A stretch of DNA of 64,000 nt from Gemella sp. GL1 (GTDB taxonomy: Bacteria; Bacillota; Bacilli; Staphylococcales; Gemellaceae): contig NZ_JACBYB010000013.1 in the NCBI RefSeq assembly GCF_013415365.1, forward strand, positions 57,022-121,021. The letters are read 5' to 3'. Below are positions 28,082 through 35,537 of the stretch, piece by piece (the stretch's first letter is position 1; every line of letters begins with the position of its first letter). A model generated the notes under the pieces. That model saw nothing but the letters and a program-made list of their open reading frames with translations, was not told the DNA's origin and searched no databases. A program made the translations under genes and the position numbers.

Positions 28082-28141
28082 ATTATAGCAAACTGCAAAA
28101 TTAAAATCAACCATAAACTCTCTGAAAAAAAAAAAAAAAAA
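28082..28141 (-). promoter_or_regulatory. Adhesin promoter with adjacent 17-bp homopolymer
   Basis: On the minus strand, -35 TTGATT (28105-28110), a 17-base spacer and a perfect -10 TATAAT (28082-28087) stand about 75 bases upstream of the adhesin ATG. A run of 17 A on the plus strand (T on the coding side, 28125-28141) lies 14 bases upstream of the -35. Tracts of this length at this place change length by slippage in other bacteria and tune adhesin expression. Confidence 0.7.
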
Positions 28142-28208
28142 TTAAGTATATTTTAAGTTTTGCTTCTAAAAGTTTTTAACAAAAGGGATTAGGGACTTTA
28201 CAAAGCCT

Positions 28209-28913
28209 CTATCCTTCATAATACTCATTAACTTTTCTTTGTATATCTACATACTTATAGCCTGCTTTTTCCAAATTTTTCTTTCTTACTATACCATTAC
28301 CCCAGTCTCCTCTTATAACCTGTTTAACAATTTCTTCTATATTAACATCATTATCTGTATTATTCTCAAAGGCTAAACTCTCCTTATTTGCATATTTTCT
28401 TAACATTGTATCTAAATCTGGACCTAGGCTAATAAAATACTTGATTCTTTCTATAAAATATTGTTTAAGCGACTGCGTTGTTCCGCCATGTAATTTCAGT
28501 GACCTATGCGGACAAGATGTTGGAGTGAACTCGTGATGCAATCTTACAGTATTTTCATTAACTTCTAAATCATAAAAAAGCATATCTTCTGCTACCTGCA
28601 TTAGGGCAATATCTTCATTTGCTAGAAAATCTTGATCGTTTGTCAGCATTGACTGGCAGATTTCATAACCTATAGAACGGCAGTTTGACCACCAATCTCC
28701 TGTATGATAAGCAATATTATAAGTATCTACCACCCTAACTATTTCATTTCTATCAATATAATAATGGGCAATTCCCAGCGCCTTATTCCTTTTCTCCAAC
28801 CATGCTAGATATTGACTTGGTTTCATGTAACCTGCATCATTATGAATTACCACAAAATCTATCGACTCCAATTTTCCTGCATTCATCAATGTTTTATTAA
28901 TTTTCTTTAGCAT
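28209..28913 (-). CDS. N-acetylmuramoyl-L-alanine amidase with Cpl-7 wall-binding domain, 234 aa
   Basis: Phage-lysin-like enzyme that cuts the bond between muramic acid and the stem peptide. Residues ~15-150 are an Amidase_2 domain with zinc ligands in FVVIHNDAG (His24) and in LHHEFTPTSCPHRSL. The C-terminal ~40 residues (IVKQVIRGDWGNGIVRKKNL..GYKYVDIQRKVNEYY) match the Cpl-7 cell-wall-binding repeat. No signal peptide, as in endolysins, so release would need a holin or lysis. It overlaps the upstream sigma-region-4 gene by 17 bases and is surrounded by phage-like regulators but no structural phage genes. Confidence 0.88.
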   Translation of the reverse strand: MLKKINKTLMNAGKLESIDFVVIHNDAGYMKPSQYLAWLEKRNKALGIAHYYIDRNEIVRVVDTYNIAYHTGDWWSNCRSIGYEICQSMLTNDQDFLANEDIALMQVAEDMLFYDLEVNENTVRLHHEFTPTSCPHRSLKLHGGTTQSLKQYFIERIKYFISLGPDLDTMLRKYANKESLAFENNTDNDVNIEEIVKQVIRGDWGNGIVRKKNLEKAGYKYVDIQRKVNEYYEG

Positions 28914-29229
28914 ACTTACCTCCTAATTTCATTGCTAATGTCTCTTTAGCTTCTTTACAAATTTGTTTTACTCTCGTTTCTGAATAATGAAGTTTTTGGG
29001 CAATCTCTTTTACCATTAGACCTTCAATATATCTTAAAATTAATACTTCCCTTTTGGCTATATCTAAATGACTATAGACATCTTTAGTCACTAAAAGGTC
29101 CCTTATTAAGCTTACTTTTTCCTCATTAGATATATAGTCTAAGAGTCCCAACTCCTTATCTTTTAAAAATCCTTCCTCTAATCTAAAGACATTTTTCAGT
29201 AAATACTCAATGTATAATTTTCTTTCCAT
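28897..29229 (-). CDS. Sigma-70 region-4-like small regulator (phage late-activator type), 110 aa
   Basis: The C-terminal half is a clear sigma region 4 helix-turn-helix: REVLILRYIEGLMVKEIAQK (about 63-82) followed by LHYSETRVKQICKEAKE. There is no recognisable region 2, so it is not a complete sigma factor; phage transcriptional activators and short sigma-like regulators have this layout. The gene overlaps the amidase start, so it likely controls or is co-regulated with lysis. It is divergent from the XRE/ImmA pair, with 359 bases of operator-rich DNA between. Confidence 0.75.
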   Translation of the reverse strand: MERKLYIEYLLKNVFRLEEGFLKDKELGLLDYISNEEKVSLIRDLLVTKDVYSHLDIAKREVLILRYIEGLMVKEIAQKLHYSETRVKQICKEAKETLAMKLGGKYAKEN

Positions 29230-29379
29230 ATTTCTCCTTGTGTATGTAGTTATTGATGCTTATTGCGAATTACTCTTCATTTTCAAAACTTATCAAGCCT
29301 GTTTCATTTAAACTGTCCTTAATCTTATTTTTAATATTTTAAGTCTTTATAAATTACTAGTATATGTAGCCTGCATTTT

Positions 29380-29568
29380 GTAACTTATTTAGTTACCTAC
29401 CTAAAAATCCCCCGTCTTTTATTTCCATCAAGTATCCTTAAAAGTTACAAAATACTTAAAAAATTTTGATGGTAGCTGATTCCTGTATCTAAATCTTAGC
29501 ACTTATTTTGTAGCTTGTCAAGTTACTTTTAAAATTTTGTTGCTTTTAAAGTTAAATGAATGTATAAT
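29380..29568 (+). promoter_or_regulatory. Four-site operator region and XRE promoter
   Basis: Four 17-base sites share the pattern GTNNC-N7-GTTAM: 29380-29396 (GTAACTTATTTAGTTAC), 29432-29448 (GTATCCTTAAAAGTTAC), 29510-29526 (GTAGCTTGTCAAGTTAC) and 29539-29555 (GTTGCTTTTAAAGTTAA, last base of the pattern differs). The last overlaps the -35 of a promoter TTGCTT (29540-29545), 17 bases, TATAAT (29563-29568) that drives the XRE gene. The arrangement resembles a phage repressor-controlled divergent switch. No clear promoter for the leftward gene could be fixed. Confidence 0.6.
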
Positions 29569-29588
29569 TTATAGCAAGGAGTGATAAA

Positions 29589-29948
29589 ATGACTGTAGGT
29601 GGCAAAATCAAAGAACTTAGATTAAAGAAAAATTATACACTTGATCATCTTGGAAAAATGGTAAATATCTCACGTCAAACCTTGCACAAGTATGAACAGG
29701 GAATTATTTCTAATATACCAAAGGAGAAGATAGAGACTTTAGCAAATGCTTTGGGCACTAGTCCTTCCTACCTCTATGGCTGGGAAGCTGATAAGCATTA
29801 TTATCTTGATGAAGAAACAAGAGAAATTGCCCAAGATATTTTTGAAAATCGAGAACTCAGAGTCTTATTTGATGCAAGTCGTAAGGCTTCTGCTGAAGAT
29901 CTAAAGTTAGTTACTGATCTCTTACTTAACCTTAAAGAGAGGAGCTAA
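29589..29948 (+). CDS. XRE-family repressor (phage/ICE ImmR-like), 119 aa
   Basis: Residues 5-60 are a classic Cro/CI helix-turn-helix (KIKELRLKKNYTLDHLGKMV, then SRQTLHKYEQG). The C-terminus ends in a short helical segment (DASRKASAEDLKLVTDLLLN) seen in phage and ICE repressors lacking a self-cleaving domain. Such repressors are instead destroyed by an ImmA-type peptidase, and one is encoded directly downstream with no gap. Likely represses itself and the divergent sigma-like/amidase genes through the GTNNC-N7-GTTAC sites. Confidence 0.85.
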   Translation: MTVGGKIKELRLKKNYTLDHLGKMVNISRQTLHKYEQGIISNIPKEKIETLANALGTSPSYLYGWEADKHYYLDEETREIAQDIFENRELRVLFDASRKASAEDLKLVTDLLLNLKERS

Positions 29949-30200
29949 ATGCAAACATCACACTACATACACACACAATTTATTAATGGTATTTGCATTA
30001 ATACTGTACTTACGGATTTAAAATCTTGTCGGGTGCGTGGTTGCACTGTAGCAAACGAGGACGGTTCTTATACCATATTTTTAAATTCTAAGTTTTCTAC
30101 TAATCAACTTGAGAAGACTTATCTTCATGAAATAAAACATATTACTAGGGATGATTTTTCCAAAGATGATGCTGATAGAATAGAACTTGTAAGACATTAA
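29949..30200 (+). CDS. ImmA/IrrE-type metallopeptidase (anti-repressor), short form, 83 aa
   Basis: Zinc peptidase signature YLHEIKHITRDDF (HExxH, about 61-66) with a following acidic segment DDADRIELVRH as in ImmA. At 83 residues it is shorter than the usual 120-170, but the core motif is intact. The ATG follows the repressor stop codon directly. In ICEBs1 and phages, ImmA cleaves the partner repressor after DNA damage or quorum signals; the same role is inferred here. It ends at an intrinsic terminator. Confidence 0.8.
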   Translation: MQTSHYIHTQFINGICINTVLTDLKSCRVRGCTVANEDGSYTIFLNSKFSTNQLEKTYLHEIKHITRDDFSKDDADRIELVRH

Positions 30201-30220
30201 ACAAGGTTTTCTACCTTGTT
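30200..30220 (+). terminator. Terminator of XRE-ImmA operon
   Basis: AACAAGG / CCTTGTT stem followed by TTTTTTG, right after the peptidase stop codon. Confidence 0.85.
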
Positions 30221-30252
30221 TTTTTGTTAACAAAATTAAACATTTTAAAAAT

Positions 30253-30330
30253 AATATAGAGAGTTTGATCGACTCTATATTAACAATATAAGTCTATCTA
30301 TTAATAAAATACTATATAGATAGACTTATA
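30253..30330. repeat. Two inverted repeats in convergent intergenic region
   Basis: An imperfect hairpin (AATATAGAG / CTCTATATT, 30253-30281) is followed by a perfect 15-bp inverted repeat TATAAGTCTATCTAT / ATAGATAGACTTATA (30287-30301 and 30316-30330, 14-base loop). No T-run follows, so it is not an obvious terminator. Function unknown; a protein-binding site, integration scar or RNA structure are possible. Confidence 0.6.
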
Positions 30331-30419
30331 CTCGCAGTCTACAAACTAACTAGCCCTATTGTCATATAGCTATAGCTCTATAGATAAAACATAACATTAT
30401 TTTTCTTTTCCAATCAAGA

Positions 30420-30445
30420 AAAACCTAGGAATATTCCTAGGTTTT
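30420..30445. terminator. Terminator after YvrJ-type gene
   Basis: Perfect palindrome AAAACCTAGGAAT/ATTCCTAGGTTTT overlapping the stop codon of the leftward small gene; flanking A and T tracts make it bidirectional. Confidence 0.8.
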
Positions 30446-30593
30446 ATTTCATATCTTTATATTCTATTATAGTCTGATTTAATTCTGCTAGTTTTTCTGC
30501 TATCTTGTTTAAGCTTTTATCTAATTTTAACAAGAAAAATAAGGACACAAATATAGGAAATCCTACAGAATTTATCACATTTACTAATTCCAT
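30444..30593 (-). CDS. YvrJ-family small membrane protein, 49 aa
   Basis: Reading leftward from ATG at 30593: one N-terminal hydrophobic helix (MELVNVINSVGFPIFVSLFF) and a charged C-terminal helix (LNKIAEKLAELNQTIIEY). The NxVGFPI start and size fit the YvrJ family, which commonly follows DUF1659 and DUF2922 genes as it does here. A holin-like role has been suggested only by shape and is inference. The ribosome site is weak and a strong hairpin (30606-30631) lies just upstream, so translation may be controlled. Confidence 0.75.
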   Translation of the reverse strand: MELVNVINSVGFPIFVSLFFLLKLDKSLNKIAEKLAELNQTIIEYKDMK

Positions 30594-30605
30594 AATTATA
30601 GCTAT

Positions 30606-30631
30606 AGCCCAGGAAATGATTCCCGGGCTAA
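30606..30631 (-). promoter_or_regulatory. Hairpin between DUF2922 and YvrJ genes
   Basis: Eleven-base stem TAGCCCGGGAA / TTCCTGGGCTA (one G-T pair) with a TCAT loop. No U-run follows it, so it is not a standard terminator; it lies 12 bases before the YvrJ start codon and could gate translation or mRNA processing. Confidence 0.5.
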
Positions 30632-30639
30632 ACTCCTTT

Positions 30640-30852
30640 CTAGGCTAAAGCCTCTTCTTTACGAGAAACATAGATAGCTTTTTCGAAACTTTTTAATTCT
30701 CTTTTTGAGTTATCAAAAACTTTTTCTTCGATTATCTTTTCAGCCAGCGTTTGAACTTGTAATTTTGACAAGTTTTCTTTAGGGTCTACTAGATTCAATC
30801 TATATGTTTTTTTATCTTCTGTCTTGAATACTAATACTAGTGTTTTTTTCAT
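30640..30852 (-). CDS. DUF2922 family protein, 70 aa
   Basis: Small soluble protein starting MKKTLVLVFKTEDKKTYRLN with the typical D-P-K-E and two-helix layout of DUF2922. AAAGGAG lies 8 bases before the ATG. It is the middle member of the DUF1659-DUF2922-YvrJ trio, which is conserved in Firmicutes but has no assigned function. Gap to the upstream gene is 16 bases. Confidence 0.8.
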   Translation of the reverse strand: MKKTLVLVFKTEDKKTYRLNLVDPKENLSKLQVQTLAEKIIEEKVFDNSKRELKSFEKAIYVSRKEEALA

Positions 30853-30868
30853 TCTCTATTCTCCTTTA

Positions 30869-31063
30869 TTATATTAATTCTGTTGTTTGCACTGATACAT
30901 TTTCAATATCTTCTAAAAATAGTGGACTCATTAGGTCTGCTATTTCTCTAGCTTTTTGCTTATCTAGCTCTTTTGCTACTTGGTAAGAATAGCTTTTCTT
31001 CACTTCTTTTCCTTCTTTTTCTACTGAATAGTGTAGTCTTAATTCTTTTTTTACTACTGTCAT
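30869..31063 (-). CDS. DUF1659 family protein, 64 aa
   Basis: Small soluble protein: an N-terminal beta region (KELRLHYSVEKEGKEVKKSY) then a helix (LDKQKAREIADLMSPLF) and a final beta strand, as in DUF1659. AAGGAG precedes the ATG. First gene of the trio. The upstream region (31064-31202) is shared with the divergent cdaA promoter. Confidence 0.8.
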   Translation of the reverse strand: MTVVKKELRLHYSVEKEGKEVKKSYSYQVAKELDKQKAREIADLMSPLFLEDIENVSVQTTELI

Positions 31064-31154
31064 TTCTTTTTTCTCCTTACTTTTGTTTTTGTCTTAGGCC
31101 CTTGACACTATATACATCGTAAAAATTGATTTATTTTTCCAAAATTTTTTAAAA

Positions 31155-31183
31155 TTTTATATTTTTTTTTTGTATGTTATAAT
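31155..31183 (+). promoter_or_regulatory. Probable cdaA promoter
   Basis: A consensus -10 TATAAT (31178-31183) is preceded 17 bases away by TTTTAT (31155-31160), a weak -35. The spacer contains a run of 10 T. Confidence 0.45.
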
Positions 31184-31217
31184 TAAAGAAGTTAAATAAA
31201 TTGTGAAAGGAGAATAT

Positions 31218-32024
31218 ATGTTAGCAAATTATTTCTCTGAAAATCTTTTCGTTCAAGCTTTAATTTCTATTTTGGACATTTCTTTAGTATGGTTATTAGT
31301 ATATATTTCTCTTACTCTACTAAAGGGAACTCGTGGACTTCAGCTTGTTAAGGGTATTTTCATAATCTTTGCTTTAAGATTTATCTTCAATCTTTTTGGT
31401 TTCAAGACTATGTCTTTTATTATCGACCAGATTGTAACTTGGGGAGTTCTTGCTAGTATCATCATCTTCCAACCTGAAATTAGAAGAACTTTAGAACGTA
31501 TGGGAAGATTTAATATGACCTCTCTATTTTTTAATAAAAAAGTGACTACCAATAAGTCTACTATTATCACAGCTATTATTGATTCTACTAGGCATATGGC
31601 AAGACGTCGTATAGGGGCTTTGATAATTCTTGAAAACTATACTGGTCTTGATGAGTATATAGAATCAGGTATTACACTGAATGCTGAAATCTCTAATGAA
31701 CTCTTAATAAATATATTTATTCCTAACTCTCCTCTTCACGACGGAGCTGTTATTATAAGAGAGTCTACCATTAAAGCAGCGTCTTGTTTCTTACCTCTTT
31801 CTGATTCTAGTAATATCTCTAGCAAATTTGGTACTAGACATAGGGCTGCCATAGGTCTTTCTGAAATTACTGATGCTTTGGCTATTACCGTTTCAGAAGA
31901 AACTGGTCATATTTCTCTTGCAATGAATGGAAGGTTACTTACTGAACTGGATAATGAAAAATTGAGAAGACTTCTTGATGAGCATTGGTCTATGAGAACC
32001 ACAAATCTAGGAGGTGTTGAATAA
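31218..32024 (+). CDS. cdaA: Diadenylate cyclase CdaA, 268 aa
   Basis: Makes the second messenger c-di-AMP from two ATP at the membrane. Three N-terminal membrane helices (to about residue 80) precede the DAC domain, with the catalytic motifs LHDGAVIIRES (about 172-182) and GTRHRAAIGLSE (about 205-216) intact. AAAGGAG lies 5 bases before this ATG, so I do not use an in-frame GTG five codons earlier. The stop overlaps the cdaR start by one base. Confidence 0.95.
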   Translation: MLANYFSENLFVQALISILDISLVWLLVYISLTLLKGTRGLQLVKGIFIIFALRFIFNLFGFKTMSFIIDQIVTWGVLASIIIFQPEIRRTLERMGRFNMTSLFFNKKVTTNKSTIITAIIDSTRHMARRRIGALIILENYTGLDEYIESGITLNAEISNELLINIFIPNSPLHDGAVIIRESTIKAASCFLPLSDSSNISSKFGTRHRAAIGLSEITDALAITVSEETGHISLAMNGRLLTELDNEKLRRLLDEHWSMRTTNLGGVE

Positions 32025-32980
32025 TGAATAAGGAAAAGCTTGGTGTCCATATTATTTCTTTATTTGTAGCTATATTTTTATTTTTATCAATTAATGAAAA
32101 TATTGTAGGAAAATTTTTCCCTGCTACTTCTGCCAATTACACTACTACTTGGGTTCACAATGCTCCTCTTGAAGTTACTTATGACAAGGAAAAATTATAT
32201 ATAGTTGGACTTCCTACTAGCGTAGATGTTAAGTTATCAGGACCTATATCTATCGTACAAAAAGAGGCCTTGGATAAATCTTTCAAAGCTACATTGGATT
32301 TATCTAATATTGAGGCCAATACTGATCAGGATATAAAAGTTGAATTTCTAGGAATGGATCCTAATATTACTGCTGTTGCAAATCCAGACTTTATTCCTGT
32401 ATCTGTAAGGGCAAAATTCTCTAAAGAATTTCCTGTGAAAACTTCTATTAGGGATGAAAGATTACTTGTTGGTATTGGTATATCTTCTGTAACTCCTGCA
32501 GATCAAACTATTAAAATCTACGGTGCTGAAGATTCTATAAATAATATTTATGAAGTTAGGGCAGAATCTCCCGAAAGAACTAAGATTTCTTCTAACAGAA
32601 ATGAAGAAGCTAGCCTAGTTGCTTATGACCGTAACTTTAATAGAATAGAAGATATTGAATTTGAAAAAGAAAAAACTACTTTGAATATAAAAGTTGAAAA
32701 TATAGAAAAATCTTTAACTATCACTGCTAAAGAAATTGGGACACTTCCTGATAATCGTAGTCTAGAATCTATTAGTATAGAACCCGCTAGTGCTATAGTT
32801 AAGGCCCAAACTAAGAAAGAGTTAGATGATATTAAAGAACTTTTTGTAGATGTTGAACTTTCTAGTATAAAGGAGGATAATGTGGAACTATCTAATCTTA
32901 AGGTTTATTCTAATATTTCTAATTCAACCATCACCGACCCTAATAATGTTAAGGTTATTATTAAAACCAGTGAAAAATAA
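32024..32980 (+). CDS. cdaR: CdaA regulator CdaR (YbbR-domain protein), 318 aa
   Basis: Extracytoplasmic partner that modulates CdaA. One N-terminal membrane anchor (about 7-24) is followed by YbbR domains; two to three copies are discernible, for example VKLSGPISIVQKEALDKSFK, KIYGAEDSINNIYEVRAES and VKAQTKKELDDIKELFVDVE. The start overlaps the cdaA stop (TAATG). In most relatives glmM comes next; here a small membrane protein gene follows after a terminator, so glmM is elsewhere. Confidence 0.93.
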   Translation: MNKEKLGVHIISLFVAIFLFLSINENIVGKFFPATSANYTTTWVHNAPLEVTYDKEKLYIVGLPTSVDVKLSGPISIVQKEALDKSFKATLDLSNIEANTDQDIKVEFLGMDPNITAVANPDFIPVSVRAKFSKEFPVKTSIRDERLLVGIGISSVTPADQTIKIYGAEDSINNIYEVRAESPERTKISSNRNEEASLVAYDRNFNRIEDIEFEKEKTTLNIKVENIEKSLTITAKEIGTLPDNRSLESISIEPASAIVKAQTKKELDDIKELFVDVELSSIKEDNVELSNLKVYSNISNSTITDPNNVKVIIKTSEK

Positions 32981-32983
32981 TGG

Positions 32984-33000
32984 GGCAAGATTTTCTTGCC
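32984..33000 (+). terminator. Terminator of cdaAR
   Basis: GGCAAGA / TCTTGCC stem with TTT loop followed by TTCTTATTTC. Confidence 0.65.
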
Positions 33001-33044
33001 TTCTTATTTCCTATAATTATTAAAAAATATAAGGAGTGAGATCA

Positions 33045-33293
33045 TTGAATACAAATTATAGATTTTCTTTATTTTTTCTAATCTCTAATCTTTTAGCTTT
33101 AGGTCTTTTAATCGGCTCTTTAGTTATTAAAAATTTCGCTACTAAAAAGATTTTAATTATTGTGGCTTTATTTGTCATGATACTTCAAAAGATTTTTGAA
33201 TTAAGAATACAAAAAGAAAAAAGAAAGAAAATATTTTCTGCTTTAATGCTGGCAATCTTAGTTTTTGCTTTTGGATTTTTCTTAAGTAGATAA
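33045..33293 (+). CDS. Small three-helix membrane protein, 82 aa, unknown function
   Basis: I use a TTG start at 33045, because AAGGAG (33031-33036) is 8 bases before it; the GTG at 33036 is inside that site. Hydrophobic segments at about 8-25, 32-48 and 62-80 with a Lys/Arg-rich loop (RIQKEKRKKI) between the last two. No family recognised. A strong terminator follows. Confidence 0.6.
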   Translation: MNTNYRFSLFFLISNLLALGLLIGSLVIKNFATKKILIIVALFVMILQKIFELRIQKEKRKKIFSALMLAILVFAFGFFLSR

Positions 33294-33298
33294 TAAAA

Positions 33299-33328
33299 AA
33301 CTTAGTCTGTATTAAACAGACTAAGCTT
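33299..33328 (+). terminator. Intrinsic terminator
   Basis: AACTTAGTCTGT / ACAGACTAAGCTT stem around ATTAA, followed by TTTTTTG. Confidence 0.8.
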
Positions 33329-33340
33329 TTTTTGTATTAA

Positions 33341-33356
33341 TGTTCTATGTGAAACA
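33341..33356. promoter_or_regulatory. parS-like site (two mismatches)
   Basis: TGTTCTATGTGAAACA differs at two positions from the ParB-binding consensus TGTTNCACGTGAAACA. It is intergenic and within 26 kb of oriC, where parS sites are expected. Confidence 0.5.
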
Positions 33357-33436
33357 AGTCTTCCTCTAATATGAAATAGAAAATATAGGTCATGCTTAGG
33401 CAAAATTTATATCCCTTCTTATTTTATATTAAGAAT

Positions 33437-33464
33437 AAAGTCCTGAACCAAGGTTCAGGACTTT
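33437..33464. terminator. Terminator of ftsH
   Basis: Thirteen-base perfect arms AAAGTCCTGAACC / GGTTCAGGACTTT around AA, just past the ftsH stop. Confidence 0.9.
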
Positions 33465-33467
33465 TTA

Positions 33468-35507
33468 TTATTCTTTCTTCTCTTCTATTTCAGAAGTCTT
33501 ATTTTCTTCTTTTTGAGATTTTTCTTCTTGAATTTTTTTCTCAGCTTCTTCTAATTTTTCTTTATCTTTTCTCTCTTGTTCTGCTTTTTTAGCAGCTTCT
33601 TCAGCCTCTTTTTTCTCTAGCTCTTCATAGTGTTTTTTATTTACTATTCTGTCTAATTTTTTAGCTGTTTCTTCATCTAATTCATTTGGCATATTACCAA
33701 ATTCGTAAAGTGATACAATTTCTTTTCTATCAATAGTTTCAACTTTCATAAGTGTTTCTGCTATTAGAATTAATTTATCTCTATTTTCTTCTATTAATTT
33801 AAGTACGCTATCGTAACTTTCTTTTACAATGGCTTTTACTTCTGCATCAATTTCTTTTAGAGTTTCAGGTGAGTAGTTACCAATTGATGATAATTGGCGA
33901 CCTGTATATGGATCATTGTAAGGGAATTGTAGATTTCCAATTTTCTCACTCATACCATATTCAGTAACCATTGCTCTTGCAATAGCTGTTACTCTCTCTA
34001 AGTCATTGTGAGCACCAGTTGAAATTTCTCCGATAAAGATTTCTTCTGCTGCTCGCCCTCCTAGAAGTCCAGCTATCTTGGCTAATAATTCCGACTTAGT
34101 TCTAAAGTAAGTTTCTTCTTCTGGAATCATCAGGGCATAACCACCAGCATCTCCACGTGGAATTATTGTAACTTTTTGTACCTTATCTGCTGCATCTAAG
34201 GCCATACCTACAACTGCATGTCCCGCTTCATGGTAGGCTACCAATTTTTTCTCTCTTTCAGTATAAACTCTAGATTTTTTCGCTGGTCCTCCGATTACTC
34301 TGTCCATTGCTTCATCAAGATCTTCTTTTTCGATTTCTTTCTTATCTTCACGTGCCGCAAGTAGGGCCGCTTCGTTAAGCAAGTTGGCTAAATCTGCTCC
34401 TGAGAAACCTGGAGTTTTTTCTGCTAATAGTCTTAATTCTACATTTTTTGCTAAAGGCTTGTTCTTAGCGTGCGCCTTAAGAATTGCTTCCCGACCTTTG
34501 ACATCTGGTGTTGAAACCTTGATTTGTCTGTCGAATCTTCCCGGACGACGCAAGGCTGAATCTAGTACATCTGCACGGTTAGTTGCAGCAATAACTATAA
34601 TTCCTTTATCTCCCTCAAAACCATCCATCTCTACTAGTAATTGGTTAAGTGTTTGTTCACGCTCATCGTTTCCTCCACCTACTCCAGAACCACGCTTACG
34701 CCCTACTGCATCAATCTCATCAATAAAGATAATACATGGTGCTGATTTCTTAGCTTCTTTGAATAGGTCACGTACACGACTTGCTCCAACCCCTACGAAC
34801 ATCTCTACGAAATCCGAACCTGAGATTGAAAAGAATGGTACTTTTGCTTCTCCAGCAACAGCACGAGCAAGCAATGTCTTACCAGTTCCTGGAGGACCCT
34901 CAAGTAATACTCCCTTAGGTATCTTAGCACCCATCTTTGTAAACTTACGGTGATCTTTAAGGAAAGCTACCATTTCTTGCAATTCTTGCTTTTCTTCATC
35001 AGATCCTGCTACATCTTTAAATGTAACTTTGGCATCGTCACCTTCTATTTTTTTAGCTTTTGATTTTTGGAAGTTCATCATCTTACCTCCACCAGCTTGT
35101 TGGCTCATGAAGAAGAATAACAATCCTATCATAATTAAGAATGGTAGCAGGTTAGCTAAGAATGACCAAATTACCCCAGTCTTTTCTGCTGGCTTAATTT
35201 CTAAGTTTCCTACTTGCTTTTCTTTGGCTTTATCATAAAATGTTTTCCAAATTTCTGAATCTCTTGTTGAAATATTTGTTGTAAAAGATTTATCATTTTC
35301 AGTATATTTTCCTTTAATGACATAGACATCATCTGCTTGTTGCACGGTCACATCTTTTACCTTATTCTCTTCTACACTTTGTACTAATTGGCTATAATTT
35401 ATTTTCTCAATTGTTCCTGGCAGATCTCTTTGCCAAAATGAGAATATTCCTATTGATAAAAGTACCATGGCCAGTATGGCCAAGGTTGGTTTTTGTCTAT
35501 TGTTCAA
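33468..35507 (-). CDS. ftsH: ATP-dependent zinc metalloprotease FtsH, 679 aa
   Basis: Membrane AAA+ protease. Two N-terminal membrane helices (about 8-25 and 112-132) flank an extracytoplasmic domain; the AAA core has Walker [11 protein letters not shown] (about 206-215), Walker B IIFIDEID and the SRH region; zinc motif HEAGH (about 429-433). The C-terminal ~60 residues are an unusually long Lys/Glu-rich tail (..[20 protein letters not shown]..). It ends the conserved S1 protein-tilS-hpt-ftsH order. Confidence 0.97.
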   Translation of the reverse strand: MNNRQKPTLAILAMVLLSIGIFSFWQRDLPGTIEKINYSQLVQSVEENKVKDVTVQQADDVYVIKGKYTENDKSFTTNISTRDSEIWKTFYDKAKEKQVGNLEIKPAEKTGVIWSFLANLLPFLIMIGLLFFFMSQQAGGGKMMNFQKSKAKKIEGDDAKVTFKDVAGSDEEKQELQEMVAFLKDHRKFTKMGAKIPKGVLLEGPPGTGKTLLARAVAGEAKVPFFSISGSDFVEMFVGVGASRVRDLFKEAKKSAPCIIFIDEIDAVGRKRGSGVGGGNDEREQTLNQLLVEMDGFEGDKGIIVIAATNRADVLDSALRRPGRFDRQIKVSTPDVKGREAILKAHAKNKPLAKNVELRLLAEKTPGFSGADLANLLNEAALLAAREDKKEIEKEDLDEAMDRVIGGPAKKSRVYTEREKKLVAYHEAGHAVVGMALDAADKVQKVTIIPRGDAGGYALMIPEEETYFRTKSELLAKIAGLLGGRAAEEIFIGEISTGAHNDLERVTAIARAMVTEYGMSEKIGNLQFPYNDPYTGRQLSSIGNYSPETLKEIDAEVKAIVKESYDSVLKLIEENRDKLILIAETLMKVETIDRKEIVSLYEFGNMPNELDEETAKKLDRIVNKKHYEELEKKEAEEAAKKAEQERKDKEKLEEAEKKIQEEKSQKEENKTSEIEEKKE

Positions 35508-35537
35508 TATTCTTACCTCCTATTTATTATCCCAATA

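Noticed and set aside
28209..31063. Complete prophage or integrative element
   Set aside because: No integrase, terminase, capsid, tail or conjugation genes and no attachment repeats were seen.
31155..31183. T10 run in the cdaA promoter spacer as a phase switch
   Set aside because: Runs of ten T are common in this AT-rich genome and the -35 is too weak to judge spacing effects.
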